Part shown: positions 55,227 to 63,086 of the stretch, one piece after another
Numbering within the stretch: position 1 is the stretch's first letter
Layout of the letters: each line of letters starts with the position of its first letter
Assembly: GCA_002482545.1 (NCBI GenBank)
Contig: DLGF01000020.1
Location: forward strand, 275,850-339,849
From: Sporomusaceae bacterium UBA7701
GTDB lineage: Bacteria; Bacillota; Negativicutes; Sporomusales; UBA7701
Length of the DNA: 64,000 nucleotides
Direction: 5' to 3'
The notes under the pieces: model-generated
Told to the model about the DNA's origin: nothing
The model's database searches: none
Seen by the model: only the letters and a program-made list of their open reading frames with translations
Translations under genes and position numbers: made by a program

Positions 55227-56406
55227 CTATTTCGCCGACTTTCATATCCACGTCGGCATCAACGAACAGGGCAGGTGGGTCAAGATTCCAACCTCCAAGG
55301 AACTGACCCTCCGCAATATCCTGCAGGAAGCCGCCCACCGCAAGGGAATGCAGCTTATCGGCATCGTGGACGCCTTGTCGCCCCTGGTCCGGAGCGATCT
55401 GGACCTGCTGGTGGACGAGGGGCTGCTTACCCTCGACGCACAGGGCGGCTACCGCTATGACAATACGCTCACTCTAATCCTGGGAGCCGAGATCGAGACC
55501 ACCGAACCCGGCGGCGGCAGCGCCCATACCCTTGTTTACCTGCCGGACGCCGGGCTTATGGCCGGCTTTGCCCGCACCATGTCGCGGCATATCCGCAATA
55601 TTCACCTCAGTTCCCAGAACGCCCACATGACGCTCAGGGACCTGGTCAGAACCGCCGCCCCTTTCGGGGCGCTTATTGTTCCAGCCCACATCTTCACCCC
55701 CCATAAGGGACTCTATGGCTCCGCGACCGACCGGCTGGCGCGGATCTTGCCGGAGGCCGAGCTGCGGGACATTGCAGCGGTGGAACTGGGACTCAGCGCC
55801 GACAGCGACCTCGCCGACCGCATTGCCGAACTGGCGGCTTATACTTTCTTATCCAACTCAGACGCCCATTCGCCGGAAAAGATCGCCCGGGAGTACAATG
55901 TTCTGTCCCTGAACGCTCCGACCTTCGCCGAATGCGCCATGGCCTTCCGCCGCCAGGCGGGCCGGGCGGTGGCGGCCAATTACGGACTCGATCCCCGCCT
56001 GGGGAAATATCACCGTACTTTTTGTCCCGAGTGCGATTTTTTTGATCCCGACCACCGTACTTTAGCCGAGCGGTGTCCCCGGTGCGGCGGACGGAAAATT
56101 GTGCGCGGGGTCTTCGACCGGATCGACTCCATCGCCGATTTCCCGGAGCCCAGCCATCCGGAGCATCGTCCCCCTTACCGGCATCAGGTGCCGCTTACTT
56201 TTATCCCCGGCTTGGGCAAAAAGGGGCTGAACAAGCTTCTCGCCGACTTTGGCACCGAAATGCACGTTCTTCACCGGGCCGAGAGCGGGCAACTGGCCCG
56301 TCTGGTAGGAGAGAAGACAGCCCGGGCCATTCTGGAAGCCCGTTCCGGCACCGCCGCTATTACGGCCGGCGGCGGAGGCGTTTACGGAAAGTTGGCCAAA
56401 AATTAG
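55219..56406 (+). CDS. Endonuclease Q family protein (PHP domain, YqxK-type)
   Basis: 395 residues. The N-terminal PHP-like metal domain starts ADFHIHVG and includes GAEIETTE, IVPAHIFTPHKG and the FLSNSDAHSP motif with Asp/His metal ligands. A zinc ribbon follows (FCPECDFFDPDH, CPRCGGRK). A helix-hairpin-helix-like end (FIPGLGKKGLNKLLADFGTEM) should bind DNA. EndoQ nicks 5' of deaminated bases such as dU and hypoxanthine. Coupled to nudF by overlap, as yqxK is near nudF in Bacillus; both may clean up damaged nucleotides and DNA. Confidence 0.88.
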   Translation: MNDYFADFHIHVGINEQGRWVKIPTSKELTLRNILQEAAHRKGMQLIGIVDALSPLVRSDLDLLVDEGLLTLDAQGGYRYDNTLTLILGAEIETTEPGGGSAHTLVYLPDAGLMAGFARTMSRHIRNIHLSSQNAHMTLRDLVRTAAPFGALIVPAHIFTPHKGLYGSATDRLARILPEAELRDIAAVELGLSADSDLADRIAELAAYTFLSNSDAHSPEKIAREYNVLSLNAPTFAECAMAFRRQAGRAVAANYGLDPRLGKYHRTFCPECDFFDPDHRTLAERCPRCGGRKIVRGVFDRIDSIADFPEPSHPEHRPPYRHQVPLTFIPGLGKKGLNKLLADFGTEMHVLHRAESGQLARLVGEKTARAILEARSGTAAITAGGGGVYGKLAKN

Positions 56407-56417
56407 TGGACAATGAG

Positions 56418-56446
56418 GTATAAACGCCCCGTCTCCATCATAGATT
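56418..56446 (+). promoter_or_regulatory. Sigma-E-like promoter of spoIIM
   Basis: GTATAAA (56418-56424), 14-bp spacer, CATAGATT (56439-56446), 28 bp before the spoIIM start. spoIIM is sigma-E dependent in Bacillus. Confidence 0.55.
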
Positions 56447-56473
56447 GTAGCAGGTAGAGTCGGGAGGAGCGCC

Positions 56474-57115
56474 ATGATCGGCAGTTTTCGTCAGAATGCA
56501 TACGAATATTTACGCGCCAATATTGTCGCCTATTTTTTCATAACCCTGATTTTTATCATCGGGGTGGTCGTTGGCGCGCTGGCGGTAAAGACGCTGCCGG
56601 AGGAACAGAAGCTTGAACTGGTGGGGTATCTGAAAGTTTTCTTCCAGGGGCTTGTCCAGGCCCCGGGAACCGCGGATACCGCCGAACTGTTCCGCAATGC
56701 GGCGCTTAATAACCTGAAAACCATCGGGCTGATGTGGCTCCTCGGGTTCACGATCATCGGACTGCCCTTTGTGCTGTTTATCGTATTTACCCGGGGATTT
56801 GTCATTGGGTTCACCGTCGGGTTCCTGATCAACGAATATATCATGAAGGGGCTGGTCTTTGCCCTGGCTTCCATATTGCCGCACAATTTTTTCGCCGTTC
56901 CCGCCATAATCATAACCGGGGTGTCGGCTACCTCTTTTTCCCTGCTGCTGGTCCGGCGCAAAATCAGGGGCAAGGTAAGCCTCCTGTACCAGTCCACCGC
57001 CTATACGGCGGTATGCCTGGCCATGCTTGTCTTCATGCTGATCGCCGCCATGATCGAGGTCTATATTTCGCCGGTGTTCATGAAGGTCATCGCCGGCTTA
57101 TTGATGAAATCTTAG
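56474..57115 (+). CDS. spoIIM: Stage II sporulation protein M
   Basis: A 213-residue membrane protein with five hydrophobic segments: YFFITLIFIIGVVVGALAV, TIGLMWLLGFTIIGLPFVLF, a following IGFTVGFLI segment, ILPHNFFAVPAIIITGVSA and AVCLAMLVFMLIAAMIEVYISP. The PHNFFAVPAII segment is the DUF95/SpoIIM hallmark. With SpoIID and SpoIIP it drives septal peptidoglycan remodelling in engulfment; those partners are not in this window. GGGAGGAG precedes ATG 56474. Confidence 0.95.
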   Translation: MIGSFRQNAYEYLRANIVAYFFITLIFIIGVVVGALAVKTLPEEQKLELVGYLKVFFQGLVQAPGTADTAELFRNAALNNLKTIGLMWLLGFTIIGLPFVLFIVFTRGFVIGFTVGFLINEYIMKGLVFALASILPHNFFAVPAIIITGVSATSFSLLLVRRKIRGKVSLLYQSTAYTAVCLAMLVFMLIAAMIEVYISPVFMKVIAGLLMKS

Positions 57116-57133
57116 CGACTTCAGACCATGCGC

Positions 57134-57169
57134 AAAATCCTGCGCCGGCTAGCCGGCGCAGGATTTTTT
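57134..57169 (+). terminator. Intrinsic terminator after spoIIM
   Basis: A long palindrome (AAAATCCTGCGCCGGC / GCCGGCGCAGGATTTT) with a minimal loop and a T run, 18 bp after the stop. Confidence 0.88.
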
Positions 57170-57330
57170 GCGGCGGGCCGGGTCCGAAAAATCGGAAGGC
57201 AAGCAGGAAAAGCCGGGGAAAAAGGCAGAATAATATCTAAAAAGCAAGAACGGATTACCCTGCGCACCGGGAAAGGCCGGTCGACGGCATTGCCGCGACA
57301 AACTCCGGGAGCGGGGACGAGGATGATTGT

Positions 57331-59067
57331 ATGAAGAATTTGTCGACAGAGCGAATATTGGATGCCATCCCGGAAGGCATTGTAGCCGTTGACGCTCAAG
57401 GAATCGTCACGATATGGAATGCGGCGGCGACGGACATTTTGGGAGTTCCCGGGCAGGCTTCGCTTGGCTGCAGGATCAGCGAGACCGCCCCCGGTCTCGG
57501 GCTGGAAGAGGTACTGACGACCGGCGAGCATTATTTTTACGAGGACCGGAAGACCAGTACCCGCCACCTCCTGATCAGCAAGGCGCCGGTTCGGGATGCC
57601 GACGGCGCGGTCATCGGGGCTGTGGCGGTATTCCTGGATCCCCTGGCCCGGGGCCTCGTATCCGAGGAGGTCACTAGCCTGCGGCAGATCAGACTGCTGC
57701 TGGAAGCCATCATCGACGCCACTCAGGATGTGATATCGGTGGCGGACGCGAACGGCGATCTGATGCTTGTCAACCAGGCCTATACCCGGGTAATCGGCCT
57801 CAGCAAGCAAGAGGTGATCGGCAAGCCGGCAACCGTGGACATCAACGAGGGCGAAAGCATGCACCTCCATGTCATGAAGACGCTGGAACCGGTTTATGGC
57901 GTTCCCTTGCAGGTCGGGCCGCAAAAGCGCGAGGTGATTGTCAACGCCGCCCCGGTCCTGGTGCAGGGGGAACTTAAGGGAAGCGTCCTCGTGGCGCACG
58001 ATGTTTCCGAGATCCGGCGGCTGACCGATGAATTGTATCAGATGAAATCGCTGGTTCGCCACATGCAGACCCGGTATACCTTTGACGATATCGTCGCCGC
58101 CGGCCCGGCCATGAAAAAGGCCGTGGAATTGGCCCGCAAGGCCGCGGCAAGCTCGGTGACGGTGCTTTTGAGCGGAGAAAGCGGGACCGGGAAAGAACTG
58201 TTCGCCCATGCCATCCACCACGCCAGTCAGCGCAGAACCGGGCCGTTTATCAGGGTAAACTGCACAGCCATACCCGAGACGCTCATGGAAAGCGAACTCT
58301 TCGGCTATGAGGCCGGAGCCTTCACCGGCGCTCTCCGGCGCGGGAAAAAAGGCTTTTTTGAAGAAGCCAGCGGGGGAACGCTATTTTTGGATGAAATCGG
58401 CGAAGTGCCGCTCCATCTCCAGTCCAAACTGCTCAGGGCGCTTCAGGAAAAGGAAATCACCCGGGTCGGCGCGACCAAGACCATCCCGGTCCGGATCCGG
58501 ATCATCGCCGCCACCAACCGGGAGCTTTGGCAAGACGTGGTGAAGGGGGCTTTCCGGGAGGACTTGTATTACCGGATCAATGTTTTTCCGATCATCATTC
58601 CGCCGCTTCGTCAGCGTTTGTCCGAATTCCCGCAGCTCGTCCGGCATATGCTGCAAAAGCTCAATACGGAGTACGGGCGAAACGTGGAACGGATATCCGA
58701 CGAAGCCCTGGCCGTTCTCCAGGGCCACCGCTGGCCCGGCAACGTGCGGGAATTGGAAAACATTCTGGCCCGCAGCATGATCAGCATGGCCTTTAATGAA
58801 ACCGAGCTGGGCGTGGCCCATCTCCCGCCCCTCGAACACAACGCGCCGGCTTCCCTGCCGGCTTCCCTGCCGGCTTCCTTGCCGGCGGGCGGCAGTCCCC
58901 AAGTCCCCACGCTGGAAGAAGCCGTCGAGCAGGCGGAGCGCGCCGCCATCGGCTTGGCGCTCCGCTCCGCCCGGTACAATAAAACGGCGGCGGCGCGCCT
59001 GCTGGGCATATCGGTGCGCAATTTGTATTATAAGATGGAAAAGTATAATATTACGATCGAGGATTAG
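57331..59067 (+). CDS. PAS-domain sigma-54-dependent transcriptional activator
   Basis: A 578-residue enhancer-binding protein. Two PAS domains (about 8-110 and 125-230: AIPEGIVAVDAQGIVTIWNAAA and ATQDVISVADANGDLMLVNQAY) form the sensor. The AAA+ domain (about 255-490) has Walker A GESGTGKE, the sigma-54 contact loop GAFTGA and Walker B GGTLFLDEIGE. A linker with three PASL repeats leads to a Fis-type helix-turn-helix (NKTAAARLLGISVRNLYYKMEKY). There is no receiver domain, so the signal acts on the PAS domains. It precedes a -24/-12 promoter and the methionine gamma-lyase gene, its probable target. Confidence 0.93.
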   Translation: MKNLSTERILDAIPEGIVAVDAQGIVTIWNAAATDILGVPGQASLGCRISETAPGLGLEEVLTTGEHYFYEDRKTSTRHLLISKAPVRDADGAVIGAVAVFLDPLARGLVSEEVTSLRQIRLLLEAIIDATQDVISVADANGDLMLVNQAYTRVIGLSKQEVIGKPATVDINEGESMHLHVMKTLEPVYGVPLQVGPQKREVIVNAAPVLVQGELKGSVLVAHDVSEIRRLTDELYQMKSLVRHMQTRYTFDDIVAAGPAMKKAVELARKAAASSVTVLLSGESGTGKELFAHAIHHASQRRTGPFIRVNCTAIPETLMESELFGYEAGAFTGALRRGKKGFFEEASGGTLFLDEIGEVPLHLQSKLLRALQEKEITRVGATKTIPVRIRIIAATNRELWQDVVKGAFREDLYYRINVFPIIIPPLRQRLSEFPQLVRHMLQKLNTEYGRNVERISDEALAVLQGHRWPGNVRELENILARSMISMAFNETELGVAHLPPLEHNAPASLPASLPASLPAGGSPQVPTLEEAVEQAERAAIGLALRSARYNKTAAARLLGISVRNLYYKMEKYNITIED

Positions 59068-59077
59068 ACAATATATT

Positions 59078-59129
59078 CTGAAAAATTGTGCAGTGAAATA
59101 AATTTCAGAGACCCTGAAAAATTTTTCAG
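59078..59129. promoter_or_regulatory. Array of palindromic activator sites upstream of the sigma-54 promoter
   Basis: Three related 16-bp sites: CTGAAAAATTGTGCAG (59078-59093, right half degenerate), GTGAAATAAATTTCAG (59093-59108) and CTGAAAAATTTTTCAG (59114-59129). Centres are 15 and 21 bp apart, the last being two helical turns. They lie about 84-120 bp upstream of the expected transcription start, the normal range for enhancer-binding proteins. The third is part of the terminator hairpin. Confidence 0.6.
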
Positions 59130-59139
59130 GGTCTCTTTT
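59107..59139 (+). terminator. Intrinsic terminator of the activator gene
   Basis: AGAGACCCTGAAA pairs with TTTCAGGGTCTCT (13 bp), followed by TTTT. It overlaps the third palindromic activator site. Confidence 0.8.
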
Positions 59140-59179
59140 GACAGTTGCGGACTTGCTGGATTTTAGCGGCAGAAGCGGT

Positions 59180-59195
59180 TGGTATGATACTTGCA
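59180..59195 (+). promoter_or_regulatory. Sigma-54 (-24/-12) promoter of the methionine gamma-lyase gene
   Basis: TGGTATG-ATAC-TTGCA: the GG (59181-59182) and GC (59193-59194) pairs are separated by exactly 10 bp as sigma-54 requires, with the flanking TGG and TTGC conserved. The start codon lies 55 bp downstream. Confidence 0.8.
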
Positions 59196-59250
59196 ATTAA
59201 CTAGAGCAAGGATTCTAGTTGCCAGAAAAAATACAGGAGGCATATCAACC

Positions 59251-60441
59251 ATGAAAAACATCAAGTCTGCCGGATACAACACACAACTGGTACATGCCGG
59301 ACAATACCCCGACCCCTTGACAGGCGCTCTCAGCACCCCGATATACCAGACTTCGACTTTTGTATTTGAGACTGCGGAGCAGGGCGGGGCTCGTTTCGCC
59401 CTGGAAGAGCCCGGCTACATCTACACCCGGCTGGGCAACCCGACCCAACAGCAGTTGGAGGACAAGGTCGCCATCCTGGAACGCGGGGAAGCCGCCCTGG
59501 CGGTTGCCTCCGGAATGACCGCCATCGCGGCGCCGCTCTGGACGCTGTGCCAAAGCGGCGATCATATTGTGGCCACCGATGCGATTTATGGCTGCACCTT
59601 CGCGCTGCTGTCCCATTCCATGCCCAAATTCGGCATCGATGTGACCTTCGTGGACGGCACCAATCCGGAAAACTTCGCCAAGGCCATGCGTAAAAATACC
59701 AAAGTCGTCCTGGTCGAGACCCCGGCCAATCCCACCCTGTCGCTGGTGGACCTGGAAGCCGTAGCTAAAATCGCCCACGCCCACGGCGCCAAGCTGATGG
59801 TCGACAATACCTTTATGTCACCCTACTGCCAGCGGCCGCTGGAGCTGGGCGCGGATATCGTCGCCCACAGCGCCACTAAATACCTGAACGGCCACGGCGA
59901 CGTGATCGCCGGAATTGTCGTCGGTAAACAAGACTTCATCGACCAAGTCCGGCTGGTCGGCGTCAAGGATATCACCGGGGGCTGCATCAGTCCCTTCAAC
60001 GCCTGGCTGATCCTGCGGGGAATCAAGACCCTGGGGGTCCGGATGGACCGTCATTGCGCCAATGCCATGGAAGTAGCCCGCTGGCTCGAAAAGCAGCCCA
60101 AAGTGGAAAAAATATTTTTCCCGGGCCTGTCATCCCATCCGCAGCATGCGCTGGCGAAAAAGCAGATGTCGCAATTCGGGGCGATGATTGCCTTTGAGGT
60201 TAAGGGCGGCGTGGAGGCCGGCCGGAAAATAATGAACAGCGTCGACCTTTGCTCCCTGGCGGTCAGCCTGGGCGACACCGAAACGCTCATCCAGCACCCG
60301 GCATCCATGACCCACTCGCCCGTGCCCCGGGAAGAGCGTCTGAAGGCCGGCATAACCGACGGCCTCATCCGGCTTTCGGTCGGCCTGGAAGACCCTGCCG
60401 ACATTATTGCCGATCTCGAACAGGCCATGGCTCATATTTAA
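59251..60441 (+). CDS. megL: Methionine gamma-lyase (PLP-dependent)
   Basis: A 396-residue gamma-family PLP enzyme cleaving methionine into methanethiol, ammonia and 2-oxobutyrate. Lys210 in HSATKYLNGHGD forms the internal aldimine. YTRLGNPT contacts the neighbouring subunit's PLP. YGCTF places Cys115 and Tyr113 where the Pseudomonas enzyme has Cys116 and Tyr114, distinguishing it from cystathionine lyases and synthases. ATG 59251 follows AGGAGG. It has its own sigma-54 promoter at 59180 and probable control by the activator upstream, so methionine breakdown is likely induced by a PAS-sensed signal. A terminator follows at 60466. Confidence 0.92.
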   Translation: MKNIKSAGYNTQLVHAGQYPDPLTGALSTPIYQTSTFVFETAEQGGARFALEEPGYIYTRLGNPTQQQLEDKVAILERGEAALAVASGMTAIAAPLWTLCQSGDHIVATDAIYGCTFALLSHSMPKFGIDVTFVDGTNPENFAKAMRKNTKVVLVETPANPTLSLVDLEAVAKIAHAHGAKLMVDNTFMSPYCQRPLELGADIVAHSATKYLNGHGDVIAGIVVGKQDFIDQVRLVGVKDITGGCISPFNAWLILRGIKTLGVRMDRHCANAMEVARWLEKQPKVEKIFFPGLSSHPQHALAKKQMSQFGAMIAFEVKGGVEAGRKIMNSVDLCSLAVSLGDTETLIQHPASMTHSPVPREERLKAGITDGLIRLSVGLEDPADIIADLEQAMAHI

Positions 60442-60465
60442 AAGCGAATATTGGAATAACCACAG

Positions 60466-60495
60466 AAACCCGGAAGGCGGAAGCCTTCCGGGTTT
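60466..60495 (+). terminator. Hairpin after the methionine gamma-lyase gene
   Basis: A 13-bp stem (AAACCCGGAAGGC / GCCTTCCGGGTTT) with a GGAA loop; T run short. Confidence 0.75.
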
Positions 60496-60508
60496 GCTAA
60501 TTCACCGG

Positions 60509-60553
60509 CGGCCCCGCCCAATTTTGGCATATATTCTCGGGCGGGCCGTTTTT
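60509..60553 (+). terminator. Second terminator after the methionine gamma-lyase gene
   Basis: CGGCCCCGCCC (60509-60519) pairs with GGGCGGGCCG (60539-60548) with one bulge; TTTTT follows. Confidence 0.7.
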
Positions 60554-60569
60554 AATTTACATTCTGGGG

Positions 60570-60620
60570 TATAATCTAAACCCGCTGTGAATAAGTATGA
60601 TATTAAGTTAAGCGCTTACA
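60570..60620 (+). promoter_or_regulatory. TATAAT promoter and cre-like palindrome before the small membrane protein gene
   Basis: TATAAT is at 60570-60575 (poor -35). In the leader, the minus-strand reading of 60607-60620, TGTAAGCGCTTAAC, matches the CcpA operator TGTAARCGYTTWCA at 12 of 14 positions. A roadblock by a LacI-family regulator is possible. Confidence 0.4.
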
Positions 60621-60635
60621 GGAAGGAGTGGGGGG

Positions 60636-60842
60636 ATGATTGTAGGCTTATCGCGGAAAAATGTCGCGAGGCGTCTGTCGATCGGGATCAAGTTTCTCAT
60701 CATAGCCTTTATCCTCTTATATGTGTTGCCCAAGCTGATTAGTCTTCTGTGGCAGCTCTGCCACCCGGGCCCCGATATTCATCAGGAGCAGTTCCTGGAA
60801 AAGCCGCTTAGAGTAATCTCGGCAATTATTAAGAATGGTTAG
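60636..60842 (+). CDS. Small single-pass membrane protein upstream of xerD (YqzK position)
   Basis: 68 residues: a basic N-terminus (SRKNVARRLS), one hydrophobic segment (about 17-40, IKFLIIAFILLYVLPKLISLLW), and a short polar tail. GGAAGGAGTGGGGGG precedes ATG 60636. In Bacillus a small membrane protein of the DUF4227 family (YqzK) occupies the same place just before xerD, and this may be its counterpart, though sequence similarity by eye is weak. Function unknown. Confidence 0.65.
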   Translation: MIVGLSRKNVARRLSIGIKFLIIAFILLYVLPKLISLLWQLCHPGPDIHQEQFLEKPLRVISAIIKNG

Positions 60843-60979
60843 TTTACGAAAAAAATAAAAAAAGCAAATAATTTGGAAGGAAAAGAAAGGAAATATGACA
60901 TTTAGTGTTGAATATTAGCAGGACGTTGGTGCCTCCAGGACGGAAATTCAGGCAAGAAAAAAAGGGTGTGTTAGTGAAG

Positions 60980-61867
60980 ATGGAAGGTTACGTAACCGAA
61001 TTTATTCAGTATCTGGCGGTCGAGCGGGGCCTCGCTCAAAATACCTTGGAATCTTACGGAAGGGATTTGCGACAATTCCAAGCTTATTTGCAGAACGGAC
61101 AGCTAGACTTCATCAGAGATTCGAATCGTAACACCATTCTTGCCTACCTAAACAACCTCCAGTCCAAGGGTCGGGCCATCTCGACCATATCCCGCAACCT
61201 CGCCGCGATCAAATCCTTTTATCAGTACCTTGTGCGGGAAAGGTATCTGGAAAAAGATCCGGCCGCTCATTTGGAATCGCCGAAACTAGAGAAAAAGCTG
61301 CCCAAGATTCTGACCATCACCGAGGTGGAGGAACTCTTAAAGCAGCCCAACACTTTTCTTCCGACCGGACTTCGCGACAAGGCGATGCTCGAGCTGCTGT
61401 ACGCCACCGGCATACGCGTTTCCGAACTTATTTCCCTTAATATTTCCGACATAAATCTGGACATGGGTTATATCAAGTGCTTCGGCAAGGGCGCCAAGGA
61501 GCGGATCGTGCCGCTCGGCTCCATCGCCGCCAAGTGCGTTCAGGAATATATCCATAAGGGCCGGCCCAAGCTTGTGCGTACATATGACGAGCCGGCGCTG
61601 TTTGTCAATCATCATGGCAATCGTCTCACCCGCCAGGGTTTCTGGAAGATTATCAAAAAATACGCCCAGGAAGCCAGCATCAATAAGGAGATAACTCCGC
61701 ATACCCTGCGCCATTCGTTCGCCACCCACCTCCTCGAAAACGGCGCCGATCTCCGCTCGGTTCAGGAAATGCTTGGCCATGCCGATATATCGACCACCCA
61801 GATTTATACGCATGTCACCAAAAACCGGTTGAAAGAAGTGTATGACAAAGCGCATCCGCGCGCATGA
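60980..61867 (+). CDS. xerD: Site-specific tyrosine recombinase XerD
   Basis: A 295-residue recombinase that with XerC resolves chromosome dimers at dif. The N-terminal SAM-like core-binding domain (VTEFIQYLAVERGLAQNTLESYGRDL) precedes the catalytic domain. The catalytic set Arg146, Lys170, His241, Arg244, His267 and Tyr276 is complete (TGIRVSEL, HTLRHSFATHLL, LGHADISTTQIYTHV). ATG 60980 or GTG 60974 is the start behind AAGGG. The order xerD-deoB-nucleoside phosphorylase matches Bacillus, supporting the housekeeping XerD rather than an integrase. Confidence 0.93.
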   Translation: MEGYVTEFIQYLAVERGLAQNTLESYGRDLRQFQAYLQNGQLDFIRDSNRNTILAYLNNLQSKGRAISTISRNLAAIKSFYQYLVRERYLEKDPAAHLESPKLEKKLPKILTITEVEELLKQPNTFLPTGLRDKAMLELLYATGIRVSELISLNISDINLDMGYIKCFGKGAKERIVPLGSIAAKCVQEYIHKGRPKLVRTYDEPALFVNHHGNRLTRQGFWKIIKKYAQEASINKEITPHTLRHSFATHLLENGADLRSVQEMLGHADISTTQIYTHVTKNRLKEVYDKAHPRA

Positions 61868-61908
61868 TAGATGGCGTGATCAAGCGATAGACAGAGGGGA
61901 CGAAGTTT

Positions 61909-63084
61909 TTGTTTAAGCGCATTTTTGTTGTCGTATTGGACAGCGTGGGAATCGGCGCCATGGACGACGCCGCTGAATACGGAGATCTTGGCGTCAATAC
62001 TCTGGGAAATATAGCTCGCTCACAAGGCGGGCTTTTTTTGCCCACTCTCGAACGCTTGGGCCTCGGCCGGATCGCTCCGCTGGCCGGGGTTGCTCCGGTG
62101 GGCAGACCCCAGGCGAGCTTTGGAAAAATGGCCGAGGTGTCCAAAGGAAAGGATACCACCACCGGGCACTGGGAGTTAGCCGGGTGCCCGGTTTTTACGC
62201 CGTTTCCGGTCTACCCGGAGGGATTTCCTGCGGAACTCATCCGTCAGATTACCGCCCTTACCGGAAGGGCCGTGCTGGGCAATAAAGCGGCGTCCGGCAC
62301 AGAGATCATCGCCGAGCTGGGCGAAGCGCATATAAAGACCGGCGCGCTGATCGTCTACACCTCGGCGGACAGTGTGCTGCAGATCGCCGCCCATGAAGAG
62401 GTGGTGCCTGTTGAGGAATTGAACCGGATAGCGGCGGAAGTGCGCGCCAAGGTTTGCACAGGGGAGCACGCTGTCGGCCGGGTGATTACCCGGCCCTTTA
62501 CCGGAACTCCCGGCCACTTTGTCCGCACCCCCAGCCGGCATGATTTCAGCCTCCGGCCGCCGCAGCCCACGGTGCTGGATTTAGTGCGGGACAGCGGCAG
62601 GCAGGTCGTCGGAGTGGGCAAAATCAGCGATATATTTGCCGGCCGGGGCCTTACCGAATCCCATTCCACCAAATCCAACGACCATGGCGCACAAACCTTG
62701 CTGCGGCTGGTGCGGGATATTGCCGGGGAAACGCTGGTGCTGGTCAACCTGGTGGAATTCGACAGTCTTTATGGGCATCGTAATGATTGCATCGGATACG
62801 CGCGAGCGCTTCAAAGAGTGGACGGGCAATTGGCGCTTATTTTGCCTGAACTCGGGGTCGCCGATCTCCTCCTCATAACGGCTGACCACGGTTGCGACCC
62901 CACCGCCGCCGGCACGGATCACACCCGTGAATTCGTGCCGCTGCTCGTCCATGCTCCCGGAGCCACGGGACGGGATCTGGGCGTGCGAGCAACTTTCGCC
63001 GATGTCGCCGCCACCATCGCGGAGAACTTCGGGCTGCGGCCTTTACCTTACGGAACGAGTTTTTTAACCGAGGTGGGAAGCTAA
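61909..63084 (+). CDS. deoB: Phosphopentomutase
   Basis: A 391-residue alkaline-phosphatase-superfamily enzyme interconverting ribose (or deoxyribose) 1- and 5-phosphate. FVVVLDSVGIGAMDDAAEYGD begins the protein with metal-binding Asp; DTTTGHWELAG contains the nucleophilic Thr; SDIFAGRGLTESHSTKSND, LVNLVEFDSLYGHRND and ITADHGCDPTAAGTDHTRE hold the remaining metal ligands. TTG 61909 follows GAGGGGA. It couples nucleoside phosphorolysis to central metabolism; the next gene supplies its substrate. Confidence 0.96.
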   Translation: MFKRIFVVVLDSVGIGAMDDAAEYGDLGVNTLGNIARSQGGLFLPTLERLGLGRIAPLAGVAPVGRPQASFGKMAEVSKGKDTTTGHWELAGCPVFTPFPVYPEGFPAELIRQITALTGRAVLGNKAASGTEIIAELGEAHIKTGALIVYTSADSVLQIAAHEEVVPVEELNRIAAEVRAKVCTGEHAVGRVITRPFTGTPGHFVRTPSRHDFSLRPPQPTVLDLVRDSGRQVVGVGKISDIFAGRGLTESHSTKSNDHGAQTLLRLVRDIAGETLVLVNLVEFDSLYGHRNDCIGYARALQRVDGQLALILPELGVADLLLITADHGCDPTAAGTDHTREFVPLLVHAPGATGRDLGVRATFADVAATIAENFGLRPLPYGTSFLTEVGS

Positions 63085-63086
63085 GT

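Noticed and set aside
60980..61867. Phage or ICE integrase
   Set aside because: Length, full Xer signature and the xerD-deoB-phosphorylase order point to housekeeping XerD; no att-like repeat or phage gene is adjacent.
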